Of a DNA stretch of 64,000 bases, positions 34,636-42,170 are shown in pieces; position 1 is the first letter of the stretch, and each line of letters starts with the position of its first letter. The stretch is from the NCBI GenBank assembly GCA_023408815.1, contig JAEYJO010000038.1:40653-104652 (forward strand), given 5' to 3'. The position numbers and the translations under genes were made by a program. The stretch is from Bacillota bacterium. GTDB taxonomy: Bacteria; Bacillota; Clostridia; Lachnospirales; Lachnospiraceae. The notes beneath the pieces were generated by a model. The model made no database searches. It had not been told where the DNA came from and worked only from the letters and a program-made list of their open reading frames with translations.

Positions 34636-34665
34636 AAAAAGGACCCTGAAACAGTTTCAAGGCCC
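34636..34665 (-). terminator. Terminator/attenuator between the glycyl-radical gene and pflA
   Basis: On the minus strand, GGGCCTTGAAAC and GTTTCAGGGTCC form a stem (two G-U pairs), followed by TTTTT. It lies between the radical-domain gene and pflA, so it probably limits pflA transcription by readthrough. Confidence 0.75.
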
Positions 34666-34690
34666 TCGATAATAATTGCTTCTGCGTGAA

Positions 34691-34936
34691 TTATACGGAT
34701 TCGTGGAATGTACGTGAAATAACGTCATTCTGCTGTTCGGGAGTCAACTTGATGAAGTTAACTGCATATCCGGATACGCGGATAGTAAGCTGAGGATAAT
34801 TCTCCGGATGTTTCTGAGCATCCAGAAGAGTGTCTCTGTTAAGAACGTTAACGTTCAGGTGATGTCCACCCTTCACTGCATATCCGTCTAATAATGATAC
34901 AAGGTTATCAACCTGTGCTGCACTAATATCTGCCAT
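34691..34936 (-). CDS. Stand-alone glycyl-radical domain of pyruvate formate-lyase
   Basis: 81-residue protein equal to the C-terminal domain of PFL. It reads VDNLVSLLDGYAVKGGHHLN, LNRDTLLDAQKHPENYPQ and TIRVSGYAVNF, with the radical Gly at residue 56. Start at the ATG ending at 34936, preceded by AAAGGAG; the frame is open further upstream without a site. The large PFL gene in this operon lacks this domain, so the protein should insert its Gly loop into the body to make active enzyme. It differs from E. coli GrcA (127 residues), which is a spare part for a complete PFL. Activated by PflA. Confidence 0.9.
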   Translation of the reverse strand: MADISAAQVDNLVSLLDGYAVKGGHHLNVNVLNRDTLLDAQKHPENYPQLTIRVSGYAVNFIKLTPEQQNDVISRTFHESV

Positions 34937-34984
34937 TTTACTTATCTCCTTTCGTGATGGAAAAATCATCATTGAAATTTTCCT

Positions 34985-35188
34985 TTATCGATAGTCGTCC
35001 AAGCCCTGTTCCAAAGTAGGAACACTGCATGCTAACGGGGTTCTGGAACAGTCTGTACATCCCAAGGTCTGAACGTTTTTCGATTCTTCCTGAGAATTAT
35101 CCACATCCACGTTTATGTGACCTATACCTTGAAGCATGCCGGAATCCAACATCTTTACAATATCGTCAATCATTGTTTTCTCGTCCAT
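34985..35188 (-). CDS. Small glycyl-radical-domain-like protein with Cys-rich tail
   Basis: 67-residue protein between the PFL body and the glycyl-radical gene, with its own AAAGGGG site. Residues about 6-39 (MIDDIVKMLDSGMLQGIGHI, then NVDVDN) align without gaps with residues 8-41 of the neighbouring glycyl-radical protein, with about 10 identities in 34 by eye including GxxHxNVxV. The second half, where the Gly loop should be, is replaced by a tail with Cys44, Cys47 and Cys54 (TLGCTDCSRTPLAC). It cannot carry the radical. I do not recognise a named family. It might cap or regulate the PFL body, sense redox state or bind metal; all of that is inference. Confidence 0.75.
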   Translation of the reverse strand: MDEKTMIDDIVKMLDSGMLQGIGHINVDVDNSQEESKNVQTLGCTDCSRTPLACSVPTLEQGLDDYR

Positions 35189-35222
35189 AACAGACCCCTT
35201 TCTTATTTCGTTTTACAATTAA

Positions 35223-37262
35223 TTAGCTGTTTAAATCCAAATCGATGTCGCCTGCGAATACCTTATCTTCTTTGCCAAGAGCTCCCGGGATGATAGAGAA
35301 GGTATTGGAGATACCGTCCTGTGCATCTTCGAAAGGAAGCTTTGCAACGGAAGAAAGAGAAGCGATTGCGCCATGTGTATCGCGTCCGTGCATCGGGTTA
35401 GCGCCGGGCGCGAAAGGCTGGCCCTTCTTACGTCCGTCAGGCGTGTTTCCTGTAGCCTTGCCGTAGGTTACATTGGAAGTAATTGTAAGTACGGACATGG
35501 TAGGAACACCGTTTCTATAGGTGTGATGTCTTCTGATAGCAGTCATGAACTTGGATACGATGTCATGAGCGATTCTGTCTACGCGGTCATCGTCGTTACC
35601 ATATTTCGGGAAATCACCAGTGGTCTTGAAGTCTACGATGATTCCGTCTTCGTCTCTGATTACTTCAACCTTCGCATATTTGATTGCGGATAAGGAATCG
35701 GCAACGATGGACAAGCCTGCGATACCGGTTGCGAAATAACGCTTTACATCTCTGTCATGAAGAGCCATCTGTGCTCTTTCATAGCAGTATTTGTCATGCA
35801 TATAGTGGATAACGTTCAGAGTATTAACATATACGTCTGCCTGCCATTCCATCATGTCTGAAAACTTGCCTATTACATCATCGTAATCAAGAACATCGCC
35901 TTCGATCTTGCGGTATTTCGGGCCGATCTGTTTCTTTGTTACTTCGTCTATACCGCCGTTCAAAGCATAGAGCAAACATTTTGCGAGGTTAGCGCGTGCT
36001 CCGAAGAACTGCATTTCCTTACCGATTACCATGGAAGATACGCAGCATGCGATACCGTAATCATCCGCATGTGTCACTCTCATAAGATCATCGTTTTCAT
36101 ACTGTATGGAAGAGGTCTGAATGGACATCTTAGCACAGTATCTCTTGAAGTTCTCAGGAAGTCTTGTTGACCAAAGAACAGTCAGGTTCGGCTCGGGAGA
36201 AGCGCCTAAGGTAGTCAGCGTGTGTAAATAACGGAAAGAACTTTTCGATACCAAGTGACGTCCGTCAACACCAACACCGCCGATGGATTCCGTTACCCAT
36301 ACGGGGTCGCCTGCGAAAATCTGATTGTATTCAGGAGTACGAGCGAATTTCACACATCTTAACTTCATAATGAAGTGGTCGATAAATTCCTGAATCTGCT
36401 CTTCTGTAAAGGTTCCGTTAGCCAAGTCTCTTTCTGCGAAGCAGTCGATGAAGGTAGAAGTACGTCCCAGGGACATAGCAGCACCATTCTGCTCTTTTAC
36501 TGCACATAAATATCCGAAGTAAGTAGCCTGAATAGCTTCTTTTACGTTAGTAGCCGGATTGGAAATATCGCATCCGTAAGAAGCAGCCATTTTCTTCATC
36601 ATCTTAAGAGCTACGATCTGCTCGGAAATCTCTTCGCGAAGACGCATAACGTCGTCGGTCATAACGCGTCCGGTAGAATCCTTCTGAGCAAGTTTGTCTT
36701 CAATTAATCGGTCGATACCGTATAAAGCGACACGTCTGTAATCGCCAATGATACGTCCGCGTCCGTAAGCATCTGGAAGTCCTGTGATAATATGGGAAGA
36801 ACGGCATGCTCTCATATCTTCGTTATAAGCGTCGAAGCAGCCGGCATTGTGTGTTTTTCTATGAGTAGAGAAGAATTCGCTGATTTCGGGATCTACTTCG
36901 TAGCCGTTATCGGAGCAAGCTTTTTCTGCCATGCGGATACCGCCATAAGGCTGTAAAGAACGTTTGAACGGTTTGTCTGTCTGGAAACCGACGATCGTCT
37001 CTTTGCTCTTGTCCAAGTAACCCGGTCCGTGAGAAGTGATGGTGGATACAACCTTAGTGTCCATATCGAGAACGCCGCCGGCTTCACGCTCTTTCTTCTG
37101 AAAATCAAGTACCATGTTCCATAAGTCTTTTGTGTTTTGTGTAGCGTCAGCTAAAAAGGATTCATCTCCATCATAGGGATGATAGTTTTTCTGGATGAAG
37201 TCGCGAACATTGACCTCATTTTCCCATTTGCCGCCTACAAAGTCTTTCCATTCTGGTCTCAT
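35223..37262 (-). CDS. Pyruvate formate-lyase catalytic body lacking the glycyl-radical domain
   Basis: 679-residue formate C-acetyltransferase body. It begins RPEWKDFVGGKWENEVNVRD; the catalytic Cys pair is in GIACCVSSM (Cys406-Cys407), with GTFTEEQIQEFIDHF and SIIPGALGKEDKVFAGDIDL near the end. Complete PFLs have about 740-760 residues and continue into the radical domain; here a stop follows DLDLNS at that junction. The missing domain is encoded separately two genes downstream. It converts pyruvate and CoA to acetyl-CoA and formate under anaerobic conditions. It is not a simple frameshift, because each downstream part has its own ribosome binding site and start. Confidence 0.93.
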   Translation of the reverse strand: MRPEWKDFVGGKWENEVNVRDFIQKNYHPYDGDESFLADATQNTKDLWNMVLDFQKKEREAGGVLDMDTKVVSTITSHGPGYLDKSKETIVGFQTDKPFKRSLQPYGGIRMAEKACSDNGYEVDPEISEFFSTHRKTHNAGCFDAYNEDMRACRSSHIITGLPDAYGRGRIIGDYRRVALYGIDRLIEDKLAQKDSTGRVMTDDVMRLREEISEQIVALKMMKKMAASYGCDISNPATNVKEAIQATYFGYLCAVKEQNGAAMSLGRTSTFIDCFAERDLANGTFTEEQIQEFIDHFIMKLRCVKFARTPEYNQIFAGDPVWVTESIGGVGVDGRHLVSKSSFRYLHTLTTLGASPEPNLTVLWSTRLPENFKRYCAKMSIQTSSIQYENDDLMRVTHADDYGIACCVSSMVIGKEMQFFGARANLAKCLLYALNGGIDEVTKKQIGPKYRKIEGDVLDYDDVIGKFSDMMEWQADVYVNTLNVIHYMHDKYCYERAQMALHDRDVKRYFATGIAGLSIVADSLSAIKYAKVEVIRDEDGIIVDFKTTGDFPKYGNDDDRVDRIAHDIVSKFMTAIRRHHTYRNGVPTMSVLTITSNVTYGKATGNTPDGRKKGQPFAPGANPMHGRDTHGAIASLSSVAKLPFEDAQDGISNTFSIIPGALGKEDKVFAGDIDLDLNS

Positions 37263-37523
37263 TTTAAATAAGCCTCCTACTTTGTTATATGATTAGTTTT
37301 TAATTATACAATTCGGGCACACTCATTATAAGTGAAAGCCTCTTGCTGCGTCAAGCGACGGAGTGTACTTTTTTAGGTACATTCACGCGTTATGACGGTT
37401 TAAATATAAACTTTTTGTTAATATTATTAAGAATTCGGAATAGGTTGCCAGAAGGAGGAGAAAGTATTATACTATTAGTAGTTTTCCCAGAAAACATTTT
37501 TTATACAAAAGGAGGTAGAAAAG

Positions 37524-37715
37524 ATGGCAGAGATAACTAAGGATATGACAATTGGAGAAATATTAAGAATAAATCCTAATGTGGCACCTATTCTTATGGA
37601 AATAGGAATGCACTGCTTAGGTTGTCCTTCCGCTCAGGGAGAAACATTGGAAGAAGCAGCTATGGTTCATGGCATACAAATAGATGACCTGATGGAACAA
37701 GTTGCAGCTGTATAA
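37524..37715 (+). CDS. DUF1858 domain-containing redox disulfide protein
   Basis: 63-residue protein. MTIGEILRINPNVAPILMEI followed by GMHCLGCPSAQGETLEEAA is the DUF1858 pattern, often found beside hybrid-cluster proteins, with a CxxC pair that may act as a redox disulfide. A strong AAAGGAGGT precedes the ATG. It is divergent from the pfl operon across a 261-bp gap with no confidently assigned promoter (TTGTTAA-N5-TTAAGAA at 37415-37433 is a poor Rex-like match). It is followed by a bidirectional terminator. Function unknown. Confidence 0.85.
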   Translation: MAEITKDMTIGEILRINPNVAPILMEIGMHCLGCPSAQGETLEEAAMVHGIQIDDLMEQVAAV

Positions 37716-37727
37716 AGTCCATATGAA

Positions 37728-37761
37728 AAAGAGGTGTGCCGGTAATCCGATACACCTCTTT
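37728..37761. terminator. Bidirectional terminator between the DUF1858 gene and mecA
   Basis: Perfect 10-bp stem AAAGAGGTGT / ACACCTCTTT with an internal CGG/CCG pairing. It is flanked by A-rich sequence on the left and T-rich on the right, between convergent genes. Confidence 0.85.
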
Positions 37762-37770
37762 CATTTGTGC

Positions 37771-38553
37771 TTATATTTGACTTAGCGACTGTATGGCATT
37801 ATTTTTTATAATGGGTTCAAAATGTTCTTCCAAATATGCTTCACTAGCCAGAGCATATTTTTCACTGGTTCCGTATTCGGATAAAATATTACATATTTTG
37901 TTAAATTCAACCGGCGTATGACTGCCTTTTGCTACTAACAGCACATAACGGCGATTGGTGTCATTTTTGTATAGGGAATTGCTTCCGCTGTAGTTTGGGG
38001 CCAGTACGTGAGAAATCCGAGCAACCACGCCGAGGGAATCGAAGGAGAAGATTCTGGTCAAGTCCTGATTCTCATGAATGGAGAAATCAGGTTTCCTGGC
38101 GCCTTTCTTTTGCGATCTGTCTTGATTCGCAGTAACTTCATCCGTATCTTCCTGCGCGCCTGAAAATTTACCATCGTGAATCTTTTTGAACAAATCAAGT
38201 ACGTCATCCGCACCTTCGGAAAGACTGTCTATCATTTCATCGAGTTCTTCTTCCGTATCGTGAACTGAAGGAGCAAATTTGGAAAAACGCGTATCCAGTT
38301 CTTCCGGGTCCTCCACTTTTGTAATGATAAGAACGATACAGTCTGAATTCAGTGGAATTGCTTCTATCATCAGCGGAATATCCTCAGCCTCGAATCCAAA
38401 TTCAAAGGATGCCTGCTGCATCATATCTCGAAACAGATTTTTCGCTTTTTCGGTTCCGTATGCGAGTTCACTGATCTTTAATTCACGGTCGGCTAAATCT
38501 TCTCTGGTAAGTGTACAGCGAATCTGATGGTCGTTAACTTTTTCAATTTTCAT
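37771..38553 (-). CDS. mecA: Adaptor protein MecA
   Basis: 260-residue MecA-family adaptor. The N-terminal domain reads MKIEKVNDHQIRCTLTREDL and the C-terminal domain includes FDSLGVVARISHVLAPNYSG and GTSEKYALASEAYLEEH. A charged linker (about residues 95-160) separates them. In Bacillus MecA delivers substrates such as ComK to the ClpCP protease. It is monocistronic with its own promoter and terminator. The family call is clear; substrates in clostridia are not established. Confidence 0.88.
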   Translation of the reverse strand: MKIEKVNDHQIRCTLTREDLADRELKISELAYGTEKAKNLFRDMMQQASFEFGFEAEDIPLMIEAIPLNSDCIVLIITKVEDPEELDTRFSKFAPSVHDTEEELDEMIDSLSEGADDVLDLFKKIHDGKFSGAQEDTDEVTANQDRSQKKGARKPDFSIHENQDLTRIFSFDSLGVVARISHVLAPNYSGSNSLYKNDTNRRYVLLVAKGSHTPVEFNKICNILSEYGTSEKYALASEAYLEEHFEPIIKNNAIQSLSQI

Positions 38554-38651
38554 GTTATCACATCCTTACTATAAGATACTGCCATTGTTTTATCTTGTGA
38601 CTAACCTGAACCTATTAACCCTAAAGAATAATACTTTACAGTTAAATGTAT

Positions 38652-38678
38652 ATTATACTTAACCTAAGTTTAAGTCAA
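38652..38678 (-). promoter_or_regulatory. Promoter of mecA
   Basis: On the minus strand: -35 TTGACT (38673-38678) and -10 TATAAT (38652-38657), separated by 15 bp, about 100 bp upstream of mecA. The spacer is short; an overlapping TAATAT at 17 bp is an alternative -10. Confidence 0.55.
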
Positions 38679-38738
38679 TAGAGTTGATTCAGTGTTTAAA
38701 AAATTTTAATAAAAAATGGATTTTCTTTCAAGTTTTAC

Positions 38739-38767
38739 TTGAAATATCCGGAAAAACTGGTTATAAT
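38739..38767 (+). promoter_or_regulatory. Orphan sigma-A promoter
   Basis: -35 TTGAAA (38739-38744), exactly 17 bp, -10 TATAAT (38762-38767) on the plus strand. No recognised gene follows for almost 600 bp, so it may drive a small RNA, a small peptide or a very long leader. Confidence 0.65.
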
Positions 38768-39164
38768 TACTACTGCGGGATGTCTCCGGATAATTAGTAT
38801 CGAAAGGAGGCATGGCAGTTTTATATATTTATTGTATCATTTTAAAGCATATATTGGAATATCTTTCACAGATTTAATAGTGATTTAATATTTCAATTCT
38901 TATCCTTCTATCATATAGTATGGAGGATGTCTTACAAGCTTATGTGCTTGTCCGTCAAATAAAATTTTCCAACTAATTTTTCACAATATTATAATTCGCA
39001 TATAGTTTTTCAACAGGACAATTTTATTTTTATACCATTTATTTGATACGCGTCCAGACATTCCGTCACTGTCTATTATCGTCAATTTATCAAAAAGTAT
39101 AAGAAAATTTACAAAAAATATATCACGGTTCTGCTGTTGGTCGTATAAACGGTAACAATAATTC

Positions 39165-39232
39165 TCTGCGCAAAGATAAGCTTAGGCTTTGTTGCATCAA
39201 ACAGGAAGACCCCCGAGACTGTAAGGTGCAGA
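39165..39232 (+). ncRNA. Possible structured RNA with three-way junction
   Basis: TCTGCG (39165-39170) can pair with TGCAGA (39227-39232), enclosing CAAAG/CTTTG (39171-39175 and 39187-39191) and ACAG/CTGT (39201-39204 and 39219-39222). The last loop contains GACCCCCGAGA. It lies downstream of the orphan promoter and upstream of the GH18 promoter. It does not match a riboswitch class I can name. Low confidence. Confidence 0.3.
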
Positions 39233-39297
39233 AAATAGGTGCCGAAAGAAATAAAATAAAAAGCCGACAAAAAAGTATTAAAAAGTCAAATTTGGTA

Positions 39298-39326
39298 ATG
39301 ACGGTATTAGAATAGTTTGTTATAAT
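39298..39326 (+). promoter_or_regulatory. Promoter of the GH18/SH3 gene
   Basis: -10 TATAAT (39321-39326) with -35 ATGACG (39298-39303) at 17 bp, 28 bp upstream of the start codon. Confidence 0.55.
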
Positions 39327-39354
39327 AAAGGACGATTGGAAGGGAGCTGGATAA

Positions 39355-41049
39355 ATGAAGAAATTGATTCCGGTAATAACTGCGGTCGTCCTTATTATCG
39401 TGGTTATTGCAATAAGCGTTGGTATAAAAATTGCGGATAAATACTCGTATTCGAAGGAGAGGGAGAATCTCGACGAATATTTTTCTATAGAAAGCGCCGA
39501 CGAGGTGCCGATCGTTTTACAGGACGAGCTGATCGAGGAATCTGCCAGACTGATCGAGGGAACATATTACCTCGATTTAGCGACGGTTCATAAATACTTT
39601 AATGACAGATTTTACCAGGATGAGAACGAAGGATTTCTGCTGCTTACCCTGCCGCAGGAGACAGTGCGAAGCGAAATCGGCTCTTCCCAGTACAGCACGT
39701 CAGCCGGCGATGTTTCCGAGGAATATGTCATTTCCAGATACGAAGGGGATACCTTTTATATAGCTATAGACTATTTAAAAAAGTATGCGAATTTTTCATA
39801 TGAAACCTTTACGGATCCGAATCGTATGCAGATTTATACGAAGTGGGAGGAACGTAAGACGGCGCAGCTTATCAACGATACGGCAGTGCGCTATCAGGGT
39901 GGAGTCAAGAGTCCTATTTTAACGGATGTGGCTGAGGGTGATACTGTGGTAGTCGTCGAGGAAATGGAAAAATGGAGTAAGGTAAAGACTTCTGATGCCT
40001 TTATCGGCTATGTGGAGAACAAGCAGCTGGACAATTACGGTTCTCAGTCCCCTATTCCGGTTACGGACTATGAGGAGCCGGTATATACGAACATTTCCAA
40101 GCCCTATAAAATCAATCTGGCATGGCATGCCGTTGCAGGAACTGCAGGAAATGACACCCTGGCTTCCGCCTTGGAGGGAACCAAGGGAATCAATACGATT
40201 TCGCCTACATGGTTTGCGCTAAGCGACAACGACGGGAACTTTACCAGCTTTGCTGCGAAGGATTATGTGACAAAAGCGCATGAGCAGGGAATAGAGGTAT
40301 GGGGACTTATCGATAACTTTACTAATAAGGAAACGGTAGATACGTACGAGGTCTTATCCTATACGAGTAAACGTACCTATCTCATTGAGAATTTGATAAG
40401 TACGACTCTGGAATATGATTTGGACGGAATCAATGTGGACTTCGAGGAAATCAGCCAGGATGCGGGCGATCATTTCATACAGTTTATCAGGGAACTGTCC
40501 GTTGCCTGCAGGGCTAATGGAATAGTGCTTTCGGTGGATAATTATGTTCCGACAGGCTACACGGACCATTATGACAGGGCTGAACAAGGAGTTGTGGCGG
40601 ACTATGTAGTCATTATGGGCTACGATGAATATTATAAAGGAAGTTCTGAAGCAGGCAGTGTTGCCTCCATCGGGTTTGTGGAGAACGGAATCAAGAAGAC
40701 GGTGGAACAGGTTCCTGCCGAAAAGGTAATCAATGCAATTCCTTTCTATACGAGAATATGGGAAACGAAGGGCGCCGAGCTTACCAGTCAGGCGGTGGGA
40801 ATGGATCTTGCGGAGGAGTTCGTGTTAAATCATAACATTGAGACGAGGTGGGATGAGGAGACCTGTCAAAACTACGGAGAGATACAAGAAGGCGACAGCT
40901 TCTATCAGGTGTGGCTGGAGGACGAGCAGTCCATAGAGGTCAAGTTGAACATTATGCAGAAGTACAATATTGCCGGTGTGGCGGAGTGGAAATTGGGATT
41001 CGAGAAAGCATCCGTATGGGATGTGATCGGGAATTACCTGAACCAATAG
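39355..41049 (+). CDS. Membrane-anchored glycoside hydrolase family 18 protein with SH3 domain
   Basis: 564-residue exported protein with an N-terminal signal anchor (about residues 5-27). A copper-amine-oxidase-like/stalk region (about 40-165) is followed by a bacterial SH3 domain (about 170-230, AVRYQGGVKSPILTDVAEGD). A GH18 barrel (about 245-564) has the catalytic motif DLDGINVDFEE, where the last Glu is the acid. The arrangement resembles YaaH/SleL-like and YdhD-like cell-wall or cortex lysins of spore formers. It probably cleaves N-acetylglucosaminyl bonds in peptidoglycan. An amidase gene follows 68 bp later, so the pair may act on the same wall. Confidence 0.87.
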   Translation: MKKLIPVITAVVLIIVVIAISVGIKIADKYSYSKERENLDEYFSIESADEVPIVLQDELIEESARLIEGTYYLDLATVHKYFNDRFYQDENEGFLLLTLPQETVRSEIGSSQYSTSAGDVSEEYVISRYEGDTFYIAIDYLKKYANFSYETFTDPNRMQIYTKWEERKTAQLINDTAVRYQGGVKSPILTDVAEGDTVVVVEEMEKWSKVKTSDAFIGYVENKQLDNYGSQSPIPVTDYEEPVYTNISKPYKINLAWHAVAGTAGNDTLASALEGTKGINTISPTWFALSDNDGNFTSFAAKDYVTKAHEQGIEVWGLIDNFTNKETVDTYEVLSYTSKRTYLIENLISTTLEYDLDGINVDFEEISQDAGDHFIQFIRELSVACRANGIVLSVDNYVPTGYTDHYDRAEQGVVADYVVIMGYDEYYKGSSEAGSVASIGFVENGIKKTVEQVPAEKVINAIPFYTRIWETKGAELTSQAVGMDLAEEFVLNHNIETRWDEETCQNYGEIQEGDSFYQVWLEDEQSIEVKLNIMQKYNIAGVAEWKLGFEKASVWDVIGNYLNQ

Positions 41050-41117
41050 AAAGTGTTCATTTTTCTTTCTTATATTTCATAGATTGAAGTAACGGCAGGA
41101 ATATAAGCGGGATATCA

Positions 41118-41843
41118 ATGATAGATGAAAAACAGAAAAAGATTTTAAGTATTGTGATGGCGGTAATTCTCCTGGTATCCATGTATTTTGTGGCAAGGGA
41201 GAGTGCCGCCTATGTTAATGCGGACAAAGTTATCTCGGGGAAAAGCAAGGGCAGCTCCGAGGAAATCTGTGTCGTCATCGATGCGGGGCACGGAGGAGCG
41301 GATCCGGGTAAGGTAGGAATTAATGGAGCCTTGGAAAAGGATCTGAATCTTCAAATCGCAAATCGCTTGAAGAAATTCCTCGAAGCGCAGGACATAAAAG
41401 TGGTTATGACGAGGACGGACGAGGGCGGCTTGTATGATGAGAATGCTTCCAATAAAAAGGTTCAGGACATGAAGCGCCGGATAGCTATTATTGAAGAGGC
41501 GCAGCCGAAAATTGTGGTAAGTATTCATCAGAATAGTTACCAGGAAGAATATGTTCACGGTGCGCAGGTTTTTTATTATACCGGCAGTGAAACGGGAAAG
41601 GCTCTTGCTAAGTTGATACAAAATCGTTTTGTGATTAGTGTGGATCCTGAAAATAAACGCGAAGCTAAGGCGAATGATAGTTATTACCTATTAAAAAAGA
41701 CTTCGGTTCCTATTGTTATCGTGGAGTGTGGATTTCTCTCCAATAGAGAAGAGGCTGAGAAGCTGAAAACGGAGATTTATCAGGAAAAGGCGGCTTGGGC
41801 GGTACATATGGGGGTATTACAATATTTGAATTCTCAAAAATAG
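41118..41843 (+). CDS. N-acetylmuramoyl-L-alanine amidase (Amidase_3, CwlD-like)
   Basis: 241-residue zinc amidase. An N-terminal signal anchor (about residues 9-28) is followed by the catalytic domain. Zinc ligands and catalytic residues are visible in VVIDAGHGGADPG, GALEKDLNL, VVSIHQNSYQ and VECGFLSNREE. The length fits CwlD, which makes muramic-lactam in spore cortex, although other cell-wall amidases share the domain. It follows a GH18 gene, supporting a joint role in peptidoglycan processing. Confidence 0.88.
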   Translation: MIDEKQKKILSIVMAVILLVSMYFVARESAAYVNADKVISGKSKGSSEEICVVIDAGHGGADPGKVGINGALEKDLNLQIANRLKKFLEAQDIKVVMTRTDEGGLYDENASNKKVQDMKRRIAIIEEAQPKIVVSIHQNSYQEEYVHGAQVFYYTGSETGKALAKLIQNRFVISVDPENKREAKANDSYYLLKKTSVPIVIVECGFLSNREEAEKLKTEIYQEKAAWAVHMGVLQYLNSQK

Positions 41844-41870
41844 AGATGGAGGATATAAAAGCATTTTTTT

Positions 41871-41909
41871 ACGGATTTCCAGTGTTGCTTCCATACGCCG
41901 GAAATCCGT
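41871..41909 (+). terminator. Hairpin after the amidase gene
   Basis: 10-bp inverted repeat ACGGATTTCC (41871-41880) / GGAAATCCGT (41900-41909) with a 19-nt loop, 28 bp after the amidase stop. The T-run precedes rather than follows the stem, so terminator function is uncertain. Confidence 0.45.
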
Positions 41910-41972
41910 GCATTTCTATGGCCTTCCTTACGGACAACCGATAATTCTGCTTTGCAGTTCAATAACAATGCT

Positions 41973-42170
41973 TTAATCCAAATCTAAGGATTGTAAATAC
42001 TCCCTTCGATATTCAGATGGTGTACATCCTTCAATCTGTTTAAACAATTTTGTGAAGTGAGATGATGTTTTATATCCCACAATGTTAGCAATATAAGAAA
42101 TATTCAATTCTTGTTTCGTTAAAAGATCTTTTGCATGATCACATCTTGTGCAGTTAAAATAATAAAGCAA
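41973..42170 (-). pseudogene. C-terminal fragment of an AraC-family regulator
   Basis: About 65 codons that match only the last part of an AraC DNA-binding domain: TRCDHAKDLL, LNISYIANIVGYKTSSHFTK and LFKQIEGCTPSEYRREY. The first helix-turn-helix and the whole ligand domain are missing, and no ribosome binding site is visible. Homology runs right to the point where the opposite-strand DUF4418 frame begins, so this is a remnant left by a deletion or insertion. It marks the left edge of the accessory block. Confidence 0.75.

Larger units (their letters stand above)
38554..39354. other. 801-bp gene-free stretch between mecA and the GH18 gene
   Basis: AT-rich, with no open frame of meaningful size. 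It holds the mecA promoter on the minus strand, an orphan plus-strand promoter at 38739-38767, and a 21-codon frame at 38812-38877 whose AAAGGAGG sits only 1 nt from its ATG. It also has a small hairpin (ACAAGC-TTATGT-GCTTGT near 38935), a folded element at 39165-39232 and the GH18 promoter at 39298-39326. Confidence 0.8.

Noticed and set aside
34691..37262. Ordinary PFL broken by a frameshift
   Set aside because: The body ends in a stop at a domain junction, and both downstream frames have their own ribosome binding sites and ATG starts, with an extra paralogous frame between.
37343..37540. 65-codon plus-strand frame upstream of the DUF1858 gene
   Set aside because: No suitable start with a ribosome binding site, runs into the DUF1858 site in another frame, and has no protein-like composition.
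38812..38877. 21-codon small peptide MAVLYIYCIIL... downstream of the orphan promoter
   Set aside because: The AAAGGAGG is only 1 nt from the ATG, too close for efficient initiation; kept only as a note in the gap description.
39200..39232. Cobalamin riboswitch
   Set aside because: Only the CCCCCG...ACTGTAA-like part is present; the preceding GGGAA...GGTGAAA block, the B12 box in correct order and a B12-related gene are missing, and another promoter lies between it and the gene.
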